Positions 1-5,314 of a stretch of DNA of 6,272 nt are shown here, piece after piece. The first letter of the stretch is position 1. The number at the start of each line of letters is the position of its first letter. The stretch spans positions 1 to 6,272 of the forward strand of contig JAFQPV010000326.1 of the NCBI GenBank assembly GCA_017411585.1. Direction: 5' to 3'. The notes under the pieces were generated by a model. It saw only the letters and a program-made list of their open reading frames with translations. It ran no database searches and was not told the DNA's origin. Both the position numbers and the translations under genes were made by a program. This DNA is from Clostridia bacterium. GTDB taxonomy: Bacteria > Bacillota > Clostridia > UBA1381 > UMGS1253.

Positions 1-108
1 ACGGTTCACAAGCACAGTGGTTTTACCGCTGCCTGCACCGGCTAAAATCAAAAGCGGCCCTTCCGTTGTCTGCACAGCGAGCTGCTGTGCGCTGTTTAAG
101 TTACTCAT
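1..108 (-). CDS. UvrD/PcrA-type superfamily 1 DNA helicase, N-terminus only (3' part outside window)
   Basis: These are the first 36 codons of a gene that runs off the low-coordinate edge. The start is the ATG at 108-106. The translation begins MSNLNSAQQLAV, matching the Q motif that contacts adenine in UvrD/PcrA/Rep helicases (LNxxQxxAV). It continues with TTEGPLLILAGAGSGKTTV, where residues 24-30 (GAGSGKT) are the Walker A ATP-binding loop. Members of this family are cytosolic 3'-5' DNA translocases acting in nucleotide excision repair, mismatch repair or removal of proteins from DNA. The start is supported by AAGGGGAG at 124-117, eight bases upstream, lying in the last codons of the preceding membrane-protein gene, so translation is probably coupled. 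Too little is present to separate PcrA from UvrD or related clostridial paralogues. Family confidence is high; the exact orthologue is open. Confidence 0.87.
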   Translation of the reverse strand, partial: MSNLNSAQQLAVQTTEGPLLILAGAGSGKTTVLVNR

Positions 109-112
109 TTTG

Positions 113-1288
113 TTATCTCCCCTTGATGATACGGTCAATAAAATAGAATATGTAGCCAATAATCAGCATCCCCGCTGCATAAATGCCGAGCGTTATATAT
201 GCATTTAACCCCATAAGCGTCGGATACAGATTTATGTAACCAACACGAGCAAGCAGCAGGATCAATGCAAAATACCCAACCGGTACGCACATCCAAATCA
301 ACGGCTCATAGGCGCGCATAGAACTACAGTAGTCAAAAAACAGCCAATCCATCAGCATCATTGCCGGTGCGACATAATATAAAATGATACCCACCGCATC
401 CGGTCTGTAGTCACCGCGCACATAAAAGTGATATACTATAAACGCAAAGACAATGCATATAGTAAAAAAGCACTTGATTTTAGAGAATACAGAAGCACTC
501 TTCGCGCTTGCCTTGCTTCTGAGAACATTGTAAATTAAAACTGCAGCAATACATAAAAAACACAGAAAATTGATTAAAATTTCATAGTAACGCAGTGCGT
601 TGATAAACGATTTTAAATTCATACCCGAAAGCCGGATAAACGCCCATGCCTCCAGCGCTAAAAACAGAAGTCTGAACAATAGCGCAAACATCGACTTAAT
701 ATCGCGAAACAGTGCGCCGGAAAAGAGCCTGTCCAAAAGATAAGCAAGCCCGGTTAAAATCAGCGTGTTTAAAATCAAATCCGCCAAAGAATTCTTATCT
801 TTAAACAAACCGAGTAAATCCAAAACGTTTGGCAAATTCAAAAACTTATCCGCCAGTACATATAAAAGCCAACCGATAAATGCCGCAGCCAAAAGCCACA
901 AAAGCATCTGCCAAAGCTTCAGCTTGCCGTTGTCATCAAAAAACACATGGTCCAAAAGCATCATCAGTGGTAACAGCACCCTTAAAATCCAACTGCCGCT
1001 ATCCAACGCAAACAGCATAGACAAATTCGATGCCAAGGCAACGAGTGCAAGAAATGTACAAGCCGTTTTAAAAGCGTACAACCCCTGTCCCATACGATGT
1101 CGCATTGTAAAAATGAGCACAATTAAAATACAAATCATACATATGAAATCCGAAAGCACCGTAAAGTTTAAAAGCTTTACAGGTAATGCGCTCAACTGAA
1201 ACGCGGCAGATTCTAAGATTGCCCATATCGAAAATAGTATAAATGCCAATCTGTAAATGACTGAAATGTTCTTTTTCAACAGATTCAC
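113..1288 (-). CDS. Polytopic membrane protein, tandemly duplicated FAR-17a/AIG1 (Pr6Pr)-like unit
   Basis: This 391-residue hydrophobic protein has about twelve predicted membrane helices, six per half: roughly 10-31, 40-62, 74-95, 101-117, 125-146, 168-189, then 200-220, 235-254, 271-291, 299-318, 328-348, 364-385. The halves are homologous: P107..MMLLDHVFFD118 matches P308..MMLMDWLFFD319, IYRLAF (11-16) matches LFRLLF (204-209), and YLLDRLFSG (183-191) matches YFIDRIIKG (382-390). Each half resembles the bacterial Pr6Pr/FAR-17a/AIG1-like group from memory of its pattern (FTxLSN, then P..LLDWLLFD, P..Y, DR). Animal AIG1 and ADTRP in that group hydrolyse fatty-acid esters of hydroxy fatty acids; no function is established here. 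The gene overlaps the metH stop by GTGA if it starts at GTG 1288-1286. A TTG at 1279-1277 has a better-spaced GGAGAG and may be the true start, giving MKKNISV. The family call is moderate; the duplication is clear by eye. Confidence 0.8.
   Translation of the reverse strand: MNLLKKNISVIYRLAFILFSIWAILESAAFQLSALPVKLLNFTVLSDFICMICILIVLIFTMRHRMGQGLYAFKTACTFLALVALASNLSMLFALDSGSWILRVLLPLMMLLDHVFFDDNGKLKLWQMLLWLLAAAFIGWLLYVLADKFLNLPNVLDLLGLFKDKNSLADLILNTLILTGLAYLLDRLFSGALFRDIKSMFALLFRLLFLALEAWAFIRLSGMNLKSFINALRYYEILINFLCFLCIAAVLIYNVLRSKASAKSASVFSKIKCFFTICIVFAFIVYHFYVRGDYRPDAVGIILYYVAPAMMLMDWLFFDYCSSMRAYEPLIWMCVPVGYFALILLLARVGYINLYPTLMGLNAYITLGIYAAGMLIIGYIFYFIDRIIKGR
117..124 (-). promoter_or_regulatory. 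Ribosome binding site of the helicase gene, inside the upstream gene
   Basis: AAGGGGAG is a near-perfect Shine-Dalgarno sequence eight bases before the helicase ATG. It is read as the last Lys-Gly-Arg codons of the membrane protein, and the TAA stop follows directly. Ribosomes finishing the membrane protein therefore terminate four bases from the helicase start, the usual layout for translational coupling. Confidence 0.8.
119..682 (-). repeat. Half 2 of the duplicated membrane protein (residues 203-390)
   Basis: This is the C-terminal six-helix unit, offset about 193-201 residues from half 1. It keeps YYVAP (304-308), MDWLFFD (313-319), P336-x-x-Y339 and DR (385-386), so this end looks closer to the family pattern. 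The FTxLSN segment is replaced by YEILIN (235-240), losing the Thr. The change is opposite to that in half 1. Confidence 0.7.
713..1261 (-). repeat. Half 1 of the duplicated membrane protein (residues 10-192)
   Basis: This is the N-terminal six-helix unit. It keeps the FTVLSD segment (residues 42-47), which corresponds to the conserved FTxLSN stretch of Pr6Pr-like proteins and carries Thr43. At the point where family members have P..Y after the central acidic loop it has A..W instead. The duplication is at the amino-acid level and diverged; no DNA-level identity is evident, so it is ancient. Confidence 0.7.
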
Positions 1289-3684
1289 TCTCCAAAAATC
1301 TCTTCTGCATAACGCACGGTTTCCATCGCATCCCGCGCATACTTGTCAGCTCCAATGGCATCAGCATACTCCTGCGTCAAAACCGCACCGCCGACAACCA
1401 CCTTGCATGCAGGCATCGCCTGATTGAGCGCTTCAATCGTTTCCTGCATAGAAGGTACCGTTGTTGTCATTAAAGCGCTTAAGCCAACAAGCGGTGCATT
1501 ATGCTTTTGCGCAAGTGCAACCACCATCTCCGGCGGCACATCGCGGCCGGCATCAATCACATCAAAGCCGTAGTTTTCCAAAAGCACCTTTACGATGTTT
1601 TTACCAATATCGTGAATGTCGCCCTTTACCGTTGCTAATACGATACTGCCTTTCTTCGTCTGCGTATCCCCCATGCTCTGCATTGCGTTCTTCACAGCAT
1701 CAAATGCCGCTTTCGAGGCTTCTGCACTCATCAGAAGCTGCGGTAAAAACATCGTTTTATCTTCAAAGCCTTTGCCGACTATATCCAGCGCAGGAATAAT
1801 ATGTTTACTGATAATGTCCAGCGGCTTTTCCGACTTAAGTAAATCTGATGCGCAAACACTTGCGCGCTCCTTTAGCCCCTTTACAATAGCTTCTTGAAGT
1901 CCTGACGTTGTATCTGCAGCATTTTGCCCTACCGCTTGTGCAGTATCTGCACTAAACGTATGCTTCGATGCAAAATCGATGTAGCCTGCGCAGTTTTCAT
2001 CCATACCGGACAGCGTTAAAAAGCTGTGGTATGTTTTCATCATTTCAACAGAGCCCGGATTTAAAATTGCAGCATTCAGCCCTGCGCTTAACGCCATCGC
2101 ATAAAAGGTAGAATTAATAAGCTCTCTCTGCGGCAAACCAAAGGAAATATTCGACACACCCAAGCTTGTTTTGCAGCCAAGACGCTCGGAAATCAGCTTC
2201 AGTGCACCAAGTGTGACCAGAGCCGAATCCGTGTCAGCACTCACAGTCATTGCAAGCGGGTCAAAAATCAAATCCTTGCCGTCAATACCGTATGACTTTG
2301 CGCAGTTATAAATCTTTTCTGCAATTTTATATCTGCCCTCTGCCGTATTCGGAATGCCGTCTTCGTCCAGTGTCAGCGCAATCACAACGCCGCCGTATTT
2401 CTTCACAAGCGGGAAAATCATGTCCATACTTTCCTGCTTACCGTTCACGGAATTTACAAGTGCTTTACCGTTGTATATGCGCAGTGCGCGCTCCATAGTC
2501 AGCGCATCCGATGTATCAATCTGCAGCGGTAAGCTGATAATTGCCTGCAATTCCTTTACCGCTTCGCACATAACTGCACATTCATCGATTTCCGGCAAGC
2601 CAACATTTACATCCAAAATATGTGCGCCGTTTTCCTGCTGCTTTAAGCCTTCACCGAGAATGTAGTCTATATCATTATTACGCAGCGCCTCTTTAAACGC
2701 CTTTTTACCTGTCGGGTTGATACGCTCACCTATGATGACAGGCTTTTTATCAATCATAACTGCACTTTTATAAGATGATACAAGTGTATCCTTTTTCTTT
2801 GTAATTTCAACCAGCTTAATCGTCTTTGTCGCAGCCACAGCAGCCTCAATATGTGCAGGTGTCGTGCCACAGCATCCGCCAACCACACGCGCACCTATGC
2901 GAACAATTTCAGCAATCGCTTCTGCAAACTGCACAGCATCAATATCATATACAGTCTTACCGTCTGCAACGACCGGCAGACCTGCATTCGGATTTACAAT
3001 CACAGGCACTGATGCAAACTTGCAAAGCTCGCGCACAACCGGCAGCATCTGTACCGGACCCAAGCTGCAGTTTACGCCGAGCGCATCCACGCCGAGTCCT
3101 TCAAGCATTGCAACCATAGCAGCCGGCTCAGCCCCGGTCATCAGCTGCATATTTTCATCATATACATTTGTGACAAACACCGGCAAATCCGAATTCTCCT
3201 TTGCCGCTAAAACTGCCGCTTTGGTTTCGTAGCAGTCATTCATTGTTTCGATCAAAATCAAATCCGCACCGCAAGCTGTACCAATGCGCACAACCTCAGC
3301 AAATACAGAGACAGCATCCTCAAAATCCAGCTCCCCGAACGGCTTTAATAATTTGCCGCATGGTCCGATATCTAAAGCGACAAACTTATTTTCGTATGCA
3401 GATGCAGCCTTTTTTGCATTTTGGATTGCAGCGCAAATCAGCTTTTCAACGCTGTATTCGCCCTCTGTATCAAATTTTAAGCGATTTACACCAAAGGTGT
3501 TGGTCGTCAAAATATCACAGCCTGCATCTAAATAAGCCTTGTGTATATCATAAATCACATCCGGATGCGTAATATTCCAAAGCTCCGGCAGCTCGCCCGG
3601 CATAATACCGCGCGCCTGCAGCTGTGTTCCCATCGCACCGTCAAAAAATAATATTTTATTTTGCATTGCCTCTAAAACATTCAT
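1285..3684 (-). CDS. metH: Cobalamin-dependent methionine synthase lacking the AdoMet activation domain
   Basis: This cytosolic enzyme transfers the methyl group of 5-methyltetrahydrofolate through cobalamin to homocysteine, giving methionine. Its 799 residues hold three modules. Residues 1-290 are the homocysteine methyltransferase barrel; FFDGAMGTQLQ is at 13-23, with zinc ligands C206 (VNCSLGP) and C271-C272 (GGCCGT). Residues 310-580 are the pterin-binding barrel, with IIGERINPTG (317-326), DVNVG (358-362), QIDTSD (388-393) and SNISFGLP (511-518). Residues 596-799 are the B12 cap and Rossmann module; D689-x-H691-x-x-G694 is the base-off motif and H691 is the expected cobalt ligand, followed by GGAV (765-768). 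The protein stops right after the B12 module, whereas E. coli MetH (about 1227 residues) continues with an AdoMet-binding reactivation domain. The preceding gene supplies that domain separately and overlaps this ATG by one base (TAATG). AAGGGAAG lies nine bases upstream. Confidence 0.97.
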   Translation of the reverse strand: MNVLEAMQNKILFFDGAMGTQLQARGIMPGELPELWNITHPDVIYDIHKAYLDAGCDILTTNTFGVNRLKFDTEGEYSVEKLICAAIQNAKKAASAYENKFVALDIGPCGKLLKPFGELDFEDAVSVFAEVVRIGTACGADLILIETMNDCYETKAAVLAAKENSDLPVFVTNVYDENMQLMTGAEPAAMVAMLEGLGVDALGVNCSLGPVQMLPVVRELCKFASVPVIVNPNAGLPVVADGKTVYDIDAVQFAEAIAEIVRIGARVVGGCCGTTPAHIEAAVAATKTIKLVEITKKKDTLVSSYKSAVMIDKKPVIIGERINPTGKKAFKEALRNNDIDYILGEGLKQQENGAHILDVNVGLPEIDECAVMCEAVKELQAIISLPLQIDTSDALTMERALRIYNGKALVNSVNGKQESMDMIFPLVKKYGGVVIALTLDEDGIPNTAEGRYKIAEKIYNCAKSYGIDGKDLIFDPLAMTVSADTDSALVTLGALKLISERLGCKTSLGVSNISFGLPQRELINSTFYAMALSAGLNAAILNPGSVEMMKTYHSFLTLSGMDENCAGYIDFASKHTFSADTAQAVGQNAADTTSGLQEAIVKGLKERASVCASDLLKSEKPLDIISKHIIPALDIVGKGFEDKTMFLPQLLMSAEASKAAFDAVKNAMQSMGDTQTKKGSIVLATVKGDIHDIGKNIVKVLLENYGFDVIDAGRDVPPEMVVALAQKHNAPLVGLSALMTTTVPSMQETIEALNQAMPACKVVVGGAVLTQEYADAIGADKYARDAMETVRYAEEIFGE
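1288..1293 (-). promoter_or_regulatory. GGAGAG ribosome binding site deciding the membrane-gene start
   Basis: GGAGAG ends eight bases before a TTG at 1279-1277 but directly abuts the GTG at 1288-1286, which would leave no usable spacing. This favours initiation at TTG, three codons downstream, and a 5-base gap after the metH stop rather than a 4-base overlap. A weaker AGAAGAG lies further upstream of the GTG, so GTG cannot be excluded. Confidence 0.5.
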
Positions 3685-4376
3685 TATAAGTCACTTCCCT
3701 TGCGAAAAACGCATTCGGTATTTGAGCACGCACTGCATTTTTCAGCAGTGTGCATTTTTATATCGCTGATGCCGACAAAAGCCGTCACAGACTTACTTGG
3801 CATCATCATGCATCCGTCCGTCAGTGTAAGACCGATTTGTCTTGTGCAATCCAGTGCGGCAACAATCTGTTTTTGTACCTCCAATGATAAATCATCATAG
3901 CCTGCACTAAACCGCGGAATCGTATGTCGCTTCTGTTTTTCTGCTTCTTTTTCAAAAACCTCTGCACACAGCAAGTCGCAATAGCTTTCAACCGCCGCCG
4001 CACCTGCCGCCTGCACTGCAAGCGCGAAGCTTGGCGAACTGTGCTTGTATTGGAAAATCAGTCTATCTATTTCCAAACCTACCGTTGCAGCGAAAATATA
4101 AACACTTTTACAGCATTTTAAATGTCGATATAGTCCTGCTGACTGTATTTGCATAAAGCCGAAATCCACAACATTCTCTTGCGGAAAAGCGATCTCACAA
4201 TGCATATAACACGCTTTGCAAGAAGCTGCGGCTTGTACCGCTTCAATCGCACGCGCTGCAAGCGAAGCTATCTCCTCGGTTGCTTGCGTACCGCAACCCA
4301 TATAGCGCAAAGTCTCGCCCATATCGATATTCAGTTGTGCAGAATGTGCATATGTGCACACGGGAGAAATATGCAT
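3684..4376 (-). CDS. Stand-alone methionine synthase activation-domain protein
   Basis: This 230-residue protein matches the vitamin-B12-dependent methionine synthase activation domain, normally the C-terminus of MetH. There it binds AdoMet and remethylates inactive cob(II)alamin after one-electron reduction. The key segment is RFSAGYDDLSLEVQ (155-168), equivalent to the RxxxGY AdoMet-binding loop of E. coli MetH, followed by IGLTLTDGCMMMPSKSVTAFVGI (181-203 region), the typical TL(T)..MxPxKSVxAxxG core. The C-terminus carries C214-x2-C217-x4-C222-x2-R225, a pattern I associate with free-standing clostridial forms. A second group, C53-x2-C56-x3-C60, is nearer the N-terminus. Fourteen cysteines in 230 residues is high. 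The start ATG has AGGAG seven bases upstream, overlapping the metF stop; the gene then shares one base with the metH start. It most likely acts with the shortened MetH encoded next to it. Whether the cysteines bind metal is unknown. Confidence 0.92.
   Translation of the reverse strand: MHISPVCTYAHSAQLNIDMGETLRYMGCGTQATEEIASLAARAIEAVQAAASCKACYMHCEIAFPQENVVDFGFMQIQSAGLYRHLKCCKSVYIFAATVGLEIDRLIFQYKHSSPSFALAVQAAGAAAVESYCDLLCAEVFEKEAEKQKRHTIPRFSAGYDDLSLEVQKQIVAALDCTRQIGLTLTDGCMMMPSKSVTAFVGISDIKMHTAEKCSACSNTECVFRKGSDL
3694..3701 (-). promoter_or_regulatory. Ribosome binding site of metH, inside the activation-protein gene
   Basis: AAGGGAAG lies nine bases before the metH ATG and within the last codons of the upstream gene. 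Together with the shared base in TAATG, it indicates reinitiation-type coupling between the two subunits. Confidence 0.65.
4345..4360 (-). repeat. Short inverted repeat near the start of the activation-protein gene
   Basis: TGTGCA and TGCACA are 6-base arms separated by four bases, covering codons 6-11 and beginning about 17 bases after the A of the start codon. It could form a small hairpin in the mRNA at the early coding region. It may be chance; no U-run follows, so it is not a terminator. Confidence 0.35.
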
Positions 4377-4383
4377 ACAAATT

Positions 4384-4388
4384 CTCCT
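4384..4388 (-). promoter_or_regulatory. Ribosome binding site of the activation-protein gene, overlapping the metF stop
   Basis: AGGAG lies seven bases before the ATG at 4376. Its first two bases are the last two of the metF TAG stop codon (4389-4387), so a terminating metF ribosome sits on this site. Confidence 0.75.
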
Positions 4389-5262
4389 ACTTAATTATTT
4401 CAGAAATATTCGCCTGAATTTTCGCAGCCACCTGTGGTTTGTTCATCGAGTAAACGTGTACCGCATTGATGCCGTTTGCGAATAAGTCAATAATTTGATC
4501 CGTTGCGTATGCAATACCTGCCTGCATCATCGCTTCCGGATTTGTGCCGAACTTGTCCACGATCGATTTAAAACGCTGCGGCATAAATGAACCGGAAAGT
4601 TTAATCGCTCTTTCGACCTGATTTGCGTTCGTAATCGGCATAATACCGGCTAAAATCGGCACTGTAATACCGGCTTCGCGGATTTTATATAAAAAGTTAT
4701 ACAGCAGATTATTGTCAAAAAACATCTGTGTTGTTAAAAAGGAGCAGCCGGCATCGACCTTTTCTTTCAGGTATTTAATGTCTTCAGCCTGATTTTTACT
4801 TTCCGGATGAATTTCCGGATAACAAGCGCCGCCAATGCAAAAATCCGTACCGCTTTCCTTAATGTCGCGAATCAAATCCACCGCGTGACGGTAATCCCAT
4901 TTGCTTCTGTCGCTGTTTTCAAGCTCCGGTGTTAAATCACCGCGCAGTGCCATAATGTTTTCAATGCCGGCAGCTTTAATCTCTTCAATGCGTTCATGTA
5001 CCGTTTCCTTCGTCGAGGATACGCACGTTAAATGCGCCAATGTCGGCACGCCGTAGTTTTGTTTTATATTCTTAGCAATTTCCAGCGTATAGCGACTTGT
5101 GCCGCCACCTGCTCCATATGTAACACTCATAAAGGACGGGCGCAGTTTTGCAATCTCTTCCGTCGCCGAGCGCACACTATCAAAAGAAGAGTCCGTTTTC
5201 GGCGGAAACACTTCAAATGATAATGATGGTCTATCTTGTTTAAAAAGCTCAGAAATCTTCAT
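4387..5262 (-). CDS. metF: Methylenetetrahydrofolate reductase
   Basis: This FAD-dependent TIM-barrel enzyme reduces 5,10-methylenetetrahydrofolate to 5-methyltetrahydrofolate, the methyl donor for the MetH encoded two genes downstream. The 291 residues are close to the E. coli MetF length (296). Family landmarks appear in order: FEVFPPKT (16-23) with the catalytic Glu17 corresponding to E. coli Glu28; VTYGAGGG (47-54); AHLTC (76-80); ALRGD (105-109) with the Asp near the flavin; YPE (148-150); AGCSFLTTQMFFD (171-183) with Gln179 in the folate-binding position; ILAGIMPI (203-210); and HVYSMN (269-274) at the end. Nothing appears missing. The ATG has AAGGTG five bases upstream. The electron donor (NADH, or ferredoxin-linked as in acetogens) cannot be read from this sequence, and no metV-like partner adjoins it. 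The TAG stop overlaps the next gene's ribosome binding site. Confidence 0.97.
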   Translation of the reverse strand: MKISELFKQDRPSLSFEVFPPKTDSSFDSVRSATEEIAKLRPSFMSVTYGAGGGTSRYTLEIAKNIKQNYGVPTLAHLTCVSSTKETVHERIEEIKAAGIENIMALRGDLTPELENSDRSKWDYRHAVDLIRDIKESGTDFCIGGACYPEIHPESKNQAEDIKYLKEKVDAGCSFLTTQMFFDNNLLYNFLYKIREAGITVPILAGIMPITNANQVERAIKLSGSFMPQRFKSIVDKFGTNPEAMMQAGIAYATDQIIDLFANGINAVHVYSMNKPQVAAKIQANISEIIK

Positions 5263-5314
5263 AATTTCACCTTCGTATATTTATTTGAAAATGCGTTCAA
5301 GGAAACCTTATAAT
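5263..5314 (-). other. 52-base AT-rich spacer upstream of metF, no clear promoter or terminator
   Basis: This is the only intergenic gap above ten bases. On the minus strand it holds TATAAG (5312-5307), a fair -10 hexamer with no recognisable -35 at 16-18 bases, and a TTGAAC (5301-5296) whose downstream TATACG would place transcription start inside the metF ribosome binding site. Two small inverted repeats overlap (TTGAA/TTCAA arms at 5285-5289 and 5296-5300; AAGG/CCTT at 5299-5309), so only one can form at a time. Neither has the GC stem and U-run of a terminator. It is too short for a SAM or cobalamin riboswitch. Read-through from the upstream gene or a weak local promoter are both possible. 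Confidence 0.3.
5268..5273 (-). promoter_or_regulatory. Ribosome binding site of metF
   Basis: AAGGTG lies five bases before the metF ATG at 5262. This is the first gene of the tight cluster and the only one preceded by a real intergenic spacer. Confidence 0.65.

Noticed and set aside
765..1199. Plus-strand open frame of 144 codons opposite the membrane gene
   Set aside because: It is the Lys/Ser-rich complement of Leu/Phe-rich membrane codons, a typical shadow frame.
1285..1300. MetH truncated by mutation before its AdoMet domain
   Set aside because: The reading frame ends cleanly at the natural edge of the B12 module, the DNA after it encodes an unrelated membrane protein, and a stand-alone activation domain lies upstream.
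1068..1367. Minus-strand 99-codon frame bridging metH end and membrane-gene start
   Set aside because: It is out of frame with both neighbours, which are fully accounted for by clear domains; no sign of a frameshift joining them.
5281..5314. Possible factor-independent terminator between the DxDGD gene and metF
   Set aside because: The stems are only 4-5 bases, mostly AT, mutually exclusive, and not followed by a U-run.
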